Below are positions 1-11,700 of a stretch of 64,000 bases of DNA, piece after piece. The first letter of the stretch is position 1; every line of letters starts with the position of its first letter. The DNA comes from Alopecurus myosuroides (lineage: Eukaryota; Streptophyta; Magnoliopsida; Poales; Poaceae), in NCBI GenBank assembly GCA_028641055.1, contig CM054062.1, positions 179,758,726 to 179,822,725 on the forward strand, written 5' to 3'. The translations under genes and the position numbers were made by a program. The notes under the pieces were generated by a model. The model was not told the DNA's origin and made no database searches. It saw only the letters and a program-made list of their open reading frames with translations.

Positions 1-1
1 G

Positions 2-2239
2 GTTAGTCGTTTGGTGCAGCTGGACAGCGCCCATGTTGACGTTAATAGTGTCACGGCCAAGGTCACGCCCCCTGGTGGGGGGACGGGGTGGTGGCTTACC
101 TGCGTCTATGGCCCTCAGGAGGAGACCGATAAGGTGGCCTTTCTGGGAGAGCTGCGAGCGGTGCGCGCTAACCACCCCGGACCATGGGCTCTTTGCGGTG
201 ATTTCAATATGATTTACCGCGACGAGGATAAAAATAACGGCAACCTGAACAGGCGGATGATGGGGCGATTTAGGCGCTTCCTAAACGATTGCGAGCTTAA
301 GGAGATCTATCTCCATGGCCGACGTTATAACAGGTCGAACGAGAGGGCATTCCCAACGCTTGTGCGTCTCGATAGGGTGTTCGCTACGACAGACTGGGAG
401 ACACTACATGGCAGCTGCTCCTTGCGGTGTCTGGCGACGGTCGTGGTAGATCATTGTCCATTGCTCTTGGATTGTACCTCTAGGCACCTGGGGTCAAAGC
501 GCTTTCAGTTTGAACGCTTCTGGATGAAACTTGAGGGCTTCGGCGAGGTGGGCGCTGGAGCGTGGGGTGAGATTGACGGGGACCCTGACCCCTTCCGCCG
601 CCTCACGGCGAAGATGAAACGCACGGCACGTAGACTAATGAGCTGGAGCGATAAAAAGGTGGGGTGCATCCGTCTGCAGCTGCTCACAGCGCAGGAGGTG
701 GTTCTCAGGCTGGATATTGCCATGGAGTCCCGTCAGCTATCCCTCGACGAGCGCCTCCTTAGGGCACGGCTCAAGCAAACCTACCTCGGGTTAGCCTCCT
801 TGGAGCGCACGATGGCTCGCCAGAAGGCAAAAATCTCTTGGCTTCGGGAGGGGGACGCGATCACGGCATTCTTCCACCAGCACGCGTCTTACCGCCGGCA
901 GAAAAACGTTATCCATGATCTCCGGGTGGATGGAGCATTGATTTCGGATCACTCTGCCATGGCAGAAGCCTCCTACATGCACTTCCAAGGCCTACTTGGC
1001 ACACCGTGCGACCGGGAGTTCTCACTCGACCTTGACATCCTAGGCATGCACGTCGAGGATCTGTCGAAGTTGGAGGCTCCCTTCACGGAGGAAGAGGTGT
1101 GGGAGGTAGTGAGGCGACTCCCACATGGGAAGGCACCGAGGCCTAATGGCTTCACGGCCGAGTTCCTCCAGAGCTGCTGGGGAACTGTAAAGGGTGACTT
1201 CATGGAGGCCTTCGATAAACTCTTGTCGATGTGCGGGCGCGGCTTTCAGGGTCTGAATCAGGCACTGCTGGTCTTGCAGCCCAAGAGACCGGATGCGGCC
1301 ACTTTGGGTGACTATAGGCCCATCAGTCTTATCCACATCTTCGCGAAACTTGTGGCTAAGACGCTCGCGGTCCGGCTGGCGCCTTGGGTGGGATTGCTAG
1401 TTGACAGCAACCAATGCGCCTTCATTCAGAAGGGCTGCATCCATGACAACTTCATGATGGTTCAACAAACGGCTCGATTCCTAAATGGGATAAGAGAGCC
1501 ATGGGTGATGCTTAAACTGGACATTGCCCGGGCCTTTGACTCGGTCTCATGGAGTTTTCTCTTCGAGATCTTGGCGAAGGTTGGCTTCGGGCCAAGGTTC
1601 CGCGAACTAGTCACGATCCTTTTGTCCACCTCGAGCACTAGGGTGTTGCTCAACAGGGAACCGGGCCCGCCGATATGGCACAGACGGGGACTCCGGCAAG
1701 GTGACCCGCTTTCGCCCACCTTGTTCGTGTTGGTGATGAACACGATGAACAGGGTTCTGGTGAAGGCCTTGGAGAAGGGGGTACTTCGACCACTTGCACG
1801 CCGGGACCTGGTGACTTCGACATCACTTTATGCGGATGATGTGGTAATCTTCTGCCACCCAGATGAGACGGAGCTGCACGCCATCCGCGCTCTTATGGAG
1901 CTCTTTGGACAGGCATCGGGGCTTCACACCAACTTCGCGAAGTGCTCGGTTTCTCCGATTGCCTGCTCCGAGGCGGAGGCCGCTAGGGAGGCAACGGTGA
2001 TGGAGTGCCCGCTGGCACCCTTCCCCGTCAAGTACCTCGGCATCCCCCTTTCCATTGGGCGCCTGCCCGGGGAGGCTCTCCAACCTCTGGTGAACAAGTT
2101 GGCTGATAGGCTGCCATCCTGGAAGGCGGCGATGATGCCGCGAGCTGAACGGCTAGCGCTGGTCCGATCGGTGCTCGCGGCTATACCGCTTCATCAACTG
2201 GTTGTTCTGAGCTTGAAAAACCGGTACTCAAACAGGTAG
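2..2239 (+). pseudogene. LINE endonuclease-reverse transcriptase, open at the window edge and frameshifted at its end
   Basis: The frame is already open at base 2, so the true start is upstream. Residues near the beginning are the APE-type endonuclease (VYGPQ, CGDFNMI, then DHCPL before the linker). The reverse transcriptase follows with GKAPRPNGF, FAKLVAKTLA, QCAFIQKGCIHDNF, LDIARAFDSVSW, GLRQGDPLSPTLF, the catalytic SLYADDVVIF and VKYLGIPLS. GKAPRPNGF departs from the usual GKAPGPDGF, a sign of decay. The frame ends at a TAG at 2237-2239 only because of a frameshift just upstream: the neighbouring frame continues smoothly with KQVAKILRGFMWSG. Such proteins nick the target and copy their own RNA on it. 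Confidence 0.92.
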
Positions 2240-3231
2240 CTAAGATCCTGAGGGGCTTCATGTGGTCTGGGCGACTGGACGCCAACGGGGGGCATTGCCA
2301 TGTCAACTGGGCGAGGGTGTGTCGCCCGCTGCGTCTGGGTGGCCTCGGGGTACCAGACTTTGCTCGCACCTCCATTAGTCTCCGACTGCGATGGATGTGG
2401 AGGATGCGCACGGACCCCCTACGACCCTGGCGCGGGCTTGACATGCAATTCTCGAAGCACGAGCGGGCCATCTTTGACGTCTCCACCTACATGTTTGTGG
2501 GGGACGGGAGATCGGTGTTGTTTTGGGAGGACAGATGGTTGGACGGCAAGGAGGTGAGGGAGATAGCGCCGGATCTCTTCACACTTATCCCGAGACGAAG
2601 CCGGAAGCGCCACACGGTGCAGCAAGCGCTGGTTGAGCGCAGCTGGATCACGGACATCACAGGTTGTCTCAGTCCGGTGTCCCTCTGGCAATACGATCAA
2701 CTTTGGGTTAGGTTGAGGGACGTCCAACTCACCGGGGAACCAGACGCGCTTGTGTGGCGTTGGACGACGGATGGCCAGTACTCCTCACGATCCTGCTACG
2801 ATGCGCTCTTCGAGGGCTCCATGGTATCGGATTCATGGAGGTTGAACTCAAAGACGTGGGCACCCCCGAGGGTGAAGTTCTTCATCTGGCTAGCCTTCCA
2901 GGACAGATGTTGGACAGGGGAAAGGCTAGCACGCAAGGGACTCCCCCATGCGGCTCGTTGCCCACTCTGCGACCAGACGGCTGAGACGATGACACACCTC
3001 CTCACTGGTTGTCCATTCTCCAGGACGATCTGGCACGAGGTCCTGTCATGGTCCAATCCACTGCGTCTCCTCCCATGGACGACGGTGCTTTCGTTGGGTG
3101 GTGGAACCAGGTGCTTGGCGCGACCTGACAACCTTCAGCCCTCAACGACCTCCCTAGTTGGCACGATCAAAGCAGAGGCGAGCGACTGGGCGAGGGCGGG
3201 GGCTCGCGGACTACGCCAACTTCTCCCCTAG
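2233..3231 (+). pseudogene. LINE ORF2 C-terminal part with RT zinc-binding domain
   Basis: This continues the LINE protein in the -1 frame after the break near 2210-2235. It carries the usual post-RT region (FMWSG, LGGLGVPDF, LFWEDRWL) and a zinc-binding RT domain near its end with APPRVKFFIWLA, RCPLCDQ and TMTHLLTGCPFSRTIW. Near 3110-3160 the text jumps from the WNQ region directly to a LVGTIKAEA-type tail. From known LINE tails I infer that a stretch of roughly 90 bases was lost there. The frame ends at TAG 3229-3231. Function is lost because it is separated from the RT by the frameshift. Confidence 0.88.
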
Positions 3232-3346
3232 TTAGGCCAGGTTGAGTTGTATGGTGTGGGGTTGCCCTTTCTAGGGCTTTTACATAAACTCTCTTTTCCT
3301 ATCAATGCATTGAAACGCAAAGCTTTTTGCGTTTTCGCGAAAAAAA

Positions 3347-3567
3347 GTATTTCTTTCTTTAACATCATGAGGCATAACCTTTATTTTAAGAAGATCAACA
3401 TCAAGAGCAAGGCTATCAACTTTAGAAGCAAGAACATCAATTTTGCCAAACTTTTTCTCGACGGATTTATTAAAAGAAGTTTGTGTACTAATAAATTCCT
3501 TAAGCATGTTTTCAAGATTAGAGGGTACAATTCTATTATTGTTGTAGAAATTACCATAGGAGTTGAC
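3347..3567 (-). pseudogene. Gypsy gag fragment (element A), downstream piece
   Basis: The minus strand reads a gag linker segment with NSYGNFYNNNR, NLENMLKEF and a helical FGKIDVLASKVDSLALDVDLLK stretch, ending where the LINE begins. It is the direct continuation of the gag piece ending at 13084: the peptide leaving that piece (NGNGYVN) runs into SYGNFYNNN here once the inserted element and one copy of the TTGAC duplication are removed. This join is strong evidence that the two pieces were one gene. Confidence 0.88.
3563..3567. repeat. Target-site duplication of element 1, left copy (TTGAC)
   Basis: TTGAC directly precedes the TGATACGTCC start of the LTR and recurs at 13084-13088 after the 3' LTR. 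Confidence 0.95.
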
Positions 3568-4954
3568 TGATACGTCCAAAACGTATCTCCTTTTCCGAAC
3601 ACTTTTCTTATTGCTTGCCTCAAAACTTGTCAGTTTTGGATACCACTAACACGGACTAATGTTGTTTTCAGCAGAATTACCATGGTGTCTTGTTTTTGTG
3701 CAGAAAAATCGACTTTCGGGAAATTGCCCGAAAAAGATCCCATTGAGCTTATATCACCAGAAGACTCCGGGAGCGAGAAGGACATCTGAAGGGGGCAAGG
3801 AGTGGCCTAGACCACCCCTGGGCGCCCCCCCTAGGGTGCACCGTCTGGTGGTGTGGGGGACACATCCACCCCCTCGGGCTCCCCTTTCGACTACATATGC
3901 CTCGTAAACCTAAAACACGAGGGGGTTCATTATATTCCACAAATACACAACAGAGCGTCGCCGCCACCTCGAAACTCAATTCGGGGATCAGAAGCTCCTA
4001 TTCTGGCGCCCTGCCGGGACGGAGATTTGGATGAGATCATCGCCATCGACACCATCACCTATTCTCCATCAACCATCCATGTTTCCCCTGTCCATGTGTG
4101 AGTAAACACCGTTGTAGGATGAGAAGGATGGAAGGGATTGGATGAGATTGATCATGTAATAATGCCAGATTGTCATGGCATAGTGCCTAGTATCCATTAT
4201 TAGTGTTTTCTGCCGTTGTTGCAACTTGTTATGCTTAATGGTTATCACTTTGGGCCCGAGTGCCATGATCTCATATCTGAACATGTTACTGTTTCATGAG
4301 TATTGTTATTTTCTTGATCATATCTGTAAGTTGTTTACACATGTCATTGTCCGGAACCCGAGGCCCCAAAGTGATAGAAATTGGGACAACCGGAGGGGAT
4401 GGTTTTGATGTGAGGATCACGAGTGTTCACGATGTGTTAATCCGGTGCTTTAATAAAAGGAGCACCTTAATTACCAGTAGTTTCCATTGAGGCCCCGCTG
4501 CAACGGGCTCGTAGGACAAAAGATGTTGTGCAAGTTTCTCATTGCGAGCACGTACAACTATATTGGAACACATGCCTATGGTTTACCTAGAACTTGGATG
4601 CTTTATTATTATTATCTGCAATGCCCATGTTTAGATTATTACATGACCTATCTTATTCATGCAACGCCCGTTCGTCCATTCCCTCTATGCCTACGGTACT
4701 CCCATCCTTCTATTTCCCGCAATTGCTACTGTTGTTACTATTTTACTCCTGCTGTTATTTTACTACTACTGCTGCTATAAAACTGTTACCAGTGATAAAT
4801 TGTTGCAAGCAAGTCTACTTTCAGGTGCAGCTGAATTGACAACTCAGTTGTTAAGGCTTATAAATATTCTTTGTCTCCCCATGTGTCGAATCAATAAATT
4901 TGGGGTTTACTTCCCTCGAAGACTGTTGCGATCCCCTATACTTGTGGGTCATCA
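3568..4954 (+). repeat. 5' LTR of element 1
   Basis: A 1,387-bp LTR bounded by TGATACGTCC and GGGTCATCA. It matches 11701-13083 over its length, with scattered substitutions and small indels such as the extra CAACTCAGTTG-like piece near 4840. Any open frames inside, including those crossing into the interior, are incidental. Confidence 0.95.
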
Positions 4955-4965
4955 AGACTATTTTC

Positions 4966-4983
4966 TGGAGCCGTTGCCAAGGA
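4966..4983 (+). promoter_or_regulatory. Primer-binding site of element 1 (tRNA-Asp type, decayed)
   Basis: TGGAGCCGTTGCCAAGGA lies 11 bases after the LTR. It matches the complement of the tRNA-Asp 3' end (TGGCGCCGTTGCCGGGGA) except at three positions. Intact forms of the same site are seen in elements B and C. Confidence 0.85.
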
Positions 4984-5042
4984 GCATAGCTTTATTTATT
5001 TGCTCACTTGAACATGATATTTTTTGCTGCAAGCCTTTCATC

Positions 5043-7696
5043 ATGGGTAAGACTCGTGGTGGAAAAGTTCCTATATTACCATCCACTACAAGGAGAGGTA
5101 CAACTCTGAACACTTATGTTGCTCTTGATTCACCGTCTGTTATGAGTAAGCTTCTTACACCATCACATGCTACACATACTGTTACTTCTGCTGAGTCTGA
5201 AAATGCTTCTGATACTTTTGATGATGCTTCTACTGTGCTTGATGATACTGGTTCACTAGGTCCTTTCCTAGATGCTACAATTTCTAAATCCAAACAAATT
5301 GAAAGTGCTGAAATTCCTGTTGAAAATATTGGTACACCTGTTAATTCGCCTGAGTCTATTGATGATCTTGATGAAACCTATATTGAACTTAATGATGACT
5401 TTATTAAGGAAGCTCAAGCTACTACCGGTGCAAGTGCTCTTAAGAGTCTTCTTGCAAGACATGCTGTGAAATATAAATCTTGTCTTGATGCTAAGTTTGC
5501 CACATCTCCCATACACATTAGAGACAAGGATTATGATTTATTTCTAGATTTATCTTATATATCTATTATTGAGAAGGAACCTTTTTGTGGAACTGAAAGT
5601 AAAAGTGCTATGGAACACATGAATGAGCTTTCATCTTTGAGTAGTTTATTTTCTGATGATACCAAATTGCGTACTTATTTTGTTACCAAGATCTTCCCTT
5701 TCTAATTGAAAATGAAGCTAAAACTTTGTTTAACAATCTGTCACCTGGATCTATTACTAGTCCTATGGATTTGGTTAATGCTTTTTTAAAAAATATTTTC
5801 CTGCTAGTGCCCAACATGCTGCTATGCAGGATATCTTTAACTTTGAGCAAATTGAAGGAGAGAAATTGCCTGAATCTTGGACAAGGTTTTGTTCATTAAT
5901 AAGAGCTAGCCCTGGCTATCCTTTACCTAATAATTAGAATCCTACATATATTTTATAATGGACTAACTGTTGAATCTAGGACATACCTGGATAGTTGTGC
6001 TGGTTCTGTTTTCAGGAAAAGAACTCCAAAAGAAGGTGAGGAATTAATGGTTAAAATAGCCAAAAATAATGATGATTGGAATATACCTGAGCCTACACCT
6101 ACACCAGATCCAACACCAATACAAACACCCAAGAAGAGAGGGATGATTGAATTAAATGATGAAGTGATGAAGGAAGCCAAGAAATCTCTTAAAGAGAGGG
6201 GTATTAAATCTGAAGATGTGAAGAATTTACCTCCTATAGAAGAATTATGTAAGCCTATTCTTCATCCATCAACAGTTGAGGTACACTCCCTCCAATACTT
6301 TGATAATAGAGATATTCCCTACTCTAGACCACCTGATCAATGCTTAGATGAATTCGATAATTATGTTGTTAAGCAAGACAACTTTAATATGAGAGTGCAA
6401 AATCATCTTATGGAAAACTCTAGAGCTATTGATAATTTGCATGGTATTATTGAGAGAACTTCTAATGATGTTAAAATGCTTGTTAAACATTTTCATATGG
6501 TTCAAACTCAAATTTATGAACTCACTAAAGTGCAAAAAGATATGCTAGCTAATGCTTTTAGAGAAAAACATGTTTGTGAAATAATTACTAGAAGTGTTGT
6601 TTCTACTCAGGACCCCTTGTATCCTAAAGGACATCCTAAAATAATTGAACAAGATTCACAGCAACCTAAAAACTATAGTTCTCCTTCTAAGAAAAAGAAG
6701 AAGAGACATAAAACTGTTGTAGAATCTCCTGAACCTACTAAAGATCCTAATAGTATATCTATTTCTGATGCTGAAACTGAAAGTGCTAATGATAAAAGTG
6801 ATGTTTCTGATAAAGAGGAAACTGTAGCTGAATCTGAAAAGCGAACTAAAACTACAAAGTATACTAAGGAGGATTTCATTGCTAATAAACATGGTAATGA
6901 AAGAGAACCTTGGGTACAAAAACCAATGCCTTTTCCTAATAAGAAAAACAAATCAAAGGGAGAAGAACATTATAACAAGTTTTGTGAATGGATGAAACCT
7001 CTGTTTTTGCAAATCCCTTTGACTGATGCTATTAAACTACCTCCTTATTATAAATATGTGAAAGATATTGTCTCTACCAAAAGGAAAATTCCTAGTGAAG
7101 AAATTTCCACTATGCTTGCTAATTACTCTTTCAATGACAAGGTTCCAAAGAAGCTTGGAGATCCTCGTATTCCTACTATCCCTTGTTCTATTAAAAATAA
7201 TTATGTTAGAACCTCTTTATGTGACTTGGGAGCTGGAGTTAGTGTTATGTCTTTCTCTCTTTATAAGAGACTCTCTCTTGCAAAATTTATACATAATGAT
7301 ATATCTTTGCAAATGGCTGATAAATCTATTGCTATTCCTGTTGGTATATGTGAGAATGTCCCTGTTCAAATTGCTACTAGTTGTTTGATATTAACTGACT
7401 TTGTTGTGTTAGAAATGCCTGAAGATGATAATATGCCTATTATTCTTGGGAGACCATTTCTTAACACTGCAAGGGATGTTATTGATTGCAATCAAGGAAA
7501 AGTAACTTTTAATGTTAATGATAAAGAGCATACTGTTTATTTTCCCAAGAAGATTGATAGAAGATATGGTTTAAATTCAATTGAAAATATTGAGACCATC
7601 AAGATTGGAGAATTTTATTGTCCCATTCCAATGCCACCAAAAGAATATGAAATTATTATGATTGGGACTATGTCTATCAAGGTTGAGGTAACATAA
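5043..7696 (+). pseudogene. gag-protease polyprotein of element 1, broken
   Basis: ATG at 5043 starts MGKTRGGKVP. The first part runs to a nonsense codon at 5703-5705 where FPFSLKNE would be expected. Several single-base losses in A-runs (about 5710, 5790) and a break near 5935 scramble the gag core, which is still readable (FPAS, EKLPESWTRF, LTVESRTYLDS). The frame recovers by 6047 and runs to 7696. Its end is a retropepsin-like domain: the DLGAGVSVMSFSLYKRL segment replaces the usual D-S/T-G, followed by LQMADKS and the flap/hydrophobic ILGRPFL motif. The DLGA form is usual for this Gypsy group. Gag would form particles and the protease would cut the polyprotein. Confidence 0.9.
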
Positions 7697-8648
7697 TTAT
7701 TTAGTGATATGCAAAGTTTTGCTTCATATAAAAATTGTTCTGGTACCAAGACTTGATAACCCTTGTTAACAAAATAATTTTAGATGAAGAGGACTATGTT
7801 TTCACCTTCCCCATTATATTTTCACCATGTTTACTTCTGTTATCACATTTCTACTTAAGTGTAGTTATGTTTTCCATCATCCACATTCATGTTTTCCTCA
7901 TGTTTTCATCCTGATTATTGTGGTTATGCATGTTTTCACCATCCACATTTTTGTTTTCACCACGTCCACCTTTGTTTTATTTGGTTATTTTCCTTTTTGA
8001 GTGTCTTAGAACCTCTGTAGTTCTGGTTTTGGTTTTTTTTTCCACCTTTCCACATTTGTTTTTCTAGGTTTTAATTAATTATTAAATTCTAAAAATACCT
8101 CAAAAATGAAGTTTCTCGGAAAATTCCAGAAAAATTATAATAAGTTTTTACGTCAAAATGAGGCAGAGAGCCACCTACGAGACCCAGGGGGACCCACTAG
8201 TCATGCACACCATACGGGGGCCCGGCCTGCCCCCTAGGGGCGCCTATGCATGGTGTGGGCCCCCTGGCCCTCCACTAATGCTCTCGCCTGCCAAAGATTC
8301 CTCTCTCACCCCCACAAACTCAAAACATTTCCTGGAACCCGTGTTCTTGCTGTTCTTCCTCGGTATTTTTCGATCTCTTTGCTCAGCCCACCATTGTTGC
8401 TGAAATTTGGTGCATTTGCTCTCCGGTATGTGACTCCTCCAATTATCCAAGTAGAATTTTGTTTGGTGGAGTATTTCTTGAGTATTTTGGTACTGTAGAT
8501 GACAGATTATGTGAGTTTGAATGCTTGATTAGAGTGGAAATAATAAACTTTTGATGCATGTTTAGATATCTTATAAGTCTCTATGGTAGTTTCCAACTTA
8601 TGGTTGCTTGAAATCAATTTTTGTGATGATTGTTGAAAAAATTCAGAA
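7697..8648 (+). other. Spacer of element 1 where pol would be expected
   Basis: A non-coding stretch of T-rich sequence (7780-8060), then a GC-rich patch (8165-8300), then mixed sequence up to the ATG at 8649. None of the RT, RNase H or integrase motifs are visible in any frame. In autonomous Athila-type elements about 3 kb of pol would separate the protease from the 3' gene, so this marks a deletion or replacement. Confidence 0.75.
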
Positions 8649-9677
8649 ATGGACAACCATAACTTTGGAGAAATATTTAGGAGTGATGCTCGTAGAAGAA
8701 CAAGGCCCTCACATTCATCCACCTTGTTGAGGCCATCCTATAACGAAGACCTTATTGCACCAAACATAGATGATGCGGGAGGTGATGGAATTGCTAATCC
8801 ATCTAGCTTCCCATGATATACATTTTTGAAAAGTGCTGGCCTAATGGATGACTTCTTGATGCTAATTGAAACAGTTGGTTTAACTAACTATATGTAGGAT
8901 GAAGGTCTCAAGTATGCTACTCTCACAAAAAAAATTGTTGAGAGCTTTAAATTCCATAACTCACCATATAGCCCCACTTTTGCTTTTAAGATATATGGTA
9001 GTTCTTTTTCTTTGCCCTTGGAGACTTTTTTTTGTAACATTATAGGTATCAACACTTCCGGGACATCGTGCAAAATTCAGGAGAGACCCGCTGATCTTAT
9101 GGAGCTCTATCGACGAATTACCAATGATGATGGCCGCTCATCCCAGCGCGGGAAGATAAGAAACATCCAACTTCCTGCCATCAGATATTTCACTTATTAT
9201 CTTGCTACTAGTATCCTTGGTAGGGAGAACAGTAGCACCATTTTTAGCTATCATCTTGCTTTTCGTGATGCTGCACTTAACCGTAGCAACAAGTATAACC
9301 TTGGCTTTCTCATTACTCGCCGCCTAGATGCTAAGGGACCCATTTATGGGGGCATTATTGCTACACGTTTAGTAACTGCTCTAGGCCTCCTTATTGATCC
9401 CGATGATGAATTGATTGCTCCTTATAGACTTAATCTTGCTTCCATGAAGGCTCGTCATTTTATAACTGCTAACTCTACTGCTGATCATTTAGTATATAGA
9501 GTTTTATTTGTTGACGGAGCGGAGCGGGAAGTTATTTTGTCGCGGCTTGTTTTGTTCAAAGTTGACAGGGCACCGTGGTCGCACCCAAAGGGAGAGATAG
9601 ATGAGCAGCTACGCTTGATGGAGTTTGACAGGCAGCAGATGAGGAGAGATGCGCCTACTGAGGACTACACCACGTAG
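8649..9677 (+). pseudogene. Athila ORF1-like gene of element 1 with two internal stops
   Basis: ATG at 8649 begins MDNHNFGEIFRSDARRRTRPS. One frame continues to the stop at 9677 (about 342 codons), interrupted by TGA at 8814-8816 and TAG at 8895-8897. The conserved core reads NIQLPAIRYFTYYLATSILGR, then YNLGFLITRRLDAKGPIYGGIIATRLVTALGL. A similar core occurs on the minus strand at 47976-48560 in element D. This resembles the ORF1 protein of the Athila lineage, a protein of unsettled role lying 3' of pol. I rely on memory for the family name; homology between the two copies in this window is directly visible. Confidence 0.78.
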
Positions 9678-11700
9678 TACACCGACGCATCCTCGAGCAC
9701 ATATCAGGAGGAGGGCTCCTCCTCGGCACACTACGGGGGCGCCACCTCATGGAACCCTTGGGATTGATCTCCACTTAGGCCAAAAGCCTAAGCTTGGGGG
9801 AGGTATACCGACATCACACTCATCTCTATATTATGTTTGGTTCTTTGTATATCCATATTTTCGTTTCGTTCGTTTGTTTTCGTTTTGTTTCGCTTCTTTC
9901 GCTTATCTTTGTTTTTGTTATTTTGTTCTTGCTTTCCAAAACACAAAAAGACCAAAAATATTTCTGTTATTTCTCTTTATTTGCTTCTTTAGTTCCTTTT
10001 GTTGGTTTGCTTTCTTTTATCGTTTCGGTTTAATATTCAAAAATACAAAAATATTTTGCTTTGTTTGCTTATTTCCTTCTGTTCTTGTCTTAAATTCAAA
10101 AATCCAAAAATATTTGTTGTCTTCTTTGGTTTTGTAAAGTTTGTTGCAGAGTCCACCGGACTACCGTGTCTCCTTTGGAGCTTGGTTATCATTCTATATT
10201 ATTCAATCCACAAGTGAAGAGCAATAATGACGATTTACGATGATTCAAGTTGTGGTGAGAGACCGGTATGAACTCTATTTGCTTTATTTTTGTACATATA
10301 CTGATCCATGTGAACATTCTTAGTTTGTTCATGTAAGTTCTATGCTATTTAATTGATGCATGTCATATGAATGTTTGCTTGCATTGTTTTATTCATAGAA
10401 GGGTATCACATTGTGGTATCTCCCTCTGATTTTTTTCGCTTGAATCGACTTGGCACATGCTCACGCATGCATATGACTGAAAACAAAAAGTCAATTAATC
10501 CTCGATGATTTATTTTGCCTCAGAGTATTTGTATCATTTTTATGCCCCTGTTAATTTTGTTTTGTCGCAAGCATGATTATGACAGTTGTTGCTCTCTTGA
10601 TAGTCGCTAGCCGTCTATTGCTAGCCTTCACATGTACTGAGTATGAGCTCTACTCGTGCATCCATCTTCCAAAAACCAAAGTTTCCAAATGTGTCCACCA
10701 TACCTACCTATATATGTGGTATTTAACTGCCACTCTAAGTAAATTTTCATGTGCTACATTTAAAACCTTCGAAAAATTATTCCTGTTTTGTGCCCCTCTT
10801 TTAGCTCATGAGAACGTAAATAGAGAATCTTTATCTCACTTGTTGATTGGATTTCACACCCTGGACTAGTGGCTTCATCCGCTTATCCAAATGATAGAAG
10901 AGCCGGCAGCGGGGTGCCCAGCCCCAAATTAATGCAACAAATTCTCTTCACTATCTTTGCCCCTAATTCATCAGTTAAAGCATAATTTTGTAAACAAAAG
11001 AGAAAGAGGGATGACCTTCTACCCAGATGCGTCCTTCTATGGGAGCCGCTCTTGTGAAGTCTAGTTGGCTTGTGACATACTGTATTGTCTGTTTACCATT
11101 TGTTGACATAAGCATACACCTCTCTAAAAAAATATTTTCAATACCTCTGTTTAATAAAATAAAAAGCTCTAGCACATAATTTAATCCCTGCTTCCCTCTA
11201 AGAAAGGTCTTTCTTTTATTTTTATGTTGAGTCTTCACCTTCTCACTTTATGCACCTTCTTGAGAGCATGTCTGTCATTCTTAGTGTAATGTGCTTGTCC
11301 CAAAACACGGTTGATTGTGGTATAACTTTGATGCTTGTACCTTTGATATCTTTAATTCTAGTCTTCATTTGAACTTCAAAGGTGCCCTAGAATTTATGTT
11401 TTGCTCCATTATATAGGGAAAGCGAGTACACTTTATCATACCCTATTATGAGCATTGCAATCATGCAGATTGATATACTGCATGTTGTTTATTATTAGTT
11501 TGTTGGCATCTCTTCATGGTTTGCATAACTGCTAGGTGACTTTTATCTTGCATACATCTTATTATGAATTTCCTCGGGACTTGATCATATAGTGAGTATA
11601 TTTACATCATCTGAAACAAATGTGTTCGTAAAAGTCTTTTATCACACTCAGTTGTCACTGAATTTCTTGAGGACAAGCAATAAGCTAAGCTTGGGGGAGT
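9678..11700 (+). other. 3' non-coding region of element 1
   Basis: It contains a polypurine-like AAGCTTGGGGGAG at about 9789-9801, a long pyrimidine-rich stretch (9835-10140) of TTTCG/TTTTG repeats with several AAAAATA blocks, and AT-rich sequence. Part of it (10870-11240) is the reverse-complement equivalent of 27030-27420 in element B, so these elements share a 3' UTR ancestry. I see no gene; the small open frames are incidental. Confidence 0.8.
11688..11700 (+). promoter_or_regulatory. Polypurine tract of element 1
   Basis: The AGCTTGGGGGAGT stretch directly abuts the 3' LTR start at 11701. It would prime plus-strand DNA synthesis. Confidence 0.88.

Larger units (their letters stand above)
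1..3346 (+). mobile_element. L1-type LINE, 5' end outside the window
   Basis: This is a non-LTR retrotransposon. The endonuclease, reverse transcriptase and C-terminal zinc-binding regions follow each other on the plus strand, and the element ends in a short 3' UTR with a terminal A-run (about 3337-3346). It is inserted into the minus-strand gag of element A, which resumes at 3347. The 5' end lies left of position 1, so full length and target duplication cannot be judged. A frameshift near 2210-2235 and an internal deletion near 3110-3160 show it is dead. Class assignment is secure; the family is not named. Confidence 0.93.

Noticed and set aside
4659..5042. Extension of the gag frame upstream into the 5' LTR of element 1
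   Set aside because: The upstream codons are LTR and PBS sequence; the ATG at 5043 fits the usual gag start.
9649..10137. 162-codon frame after the Athila-like gene
   Set aside because: It is a run through pyrimidine-rich DNA giving Phe/Cys/Leu repeats; not a membrane protein family I recognise.
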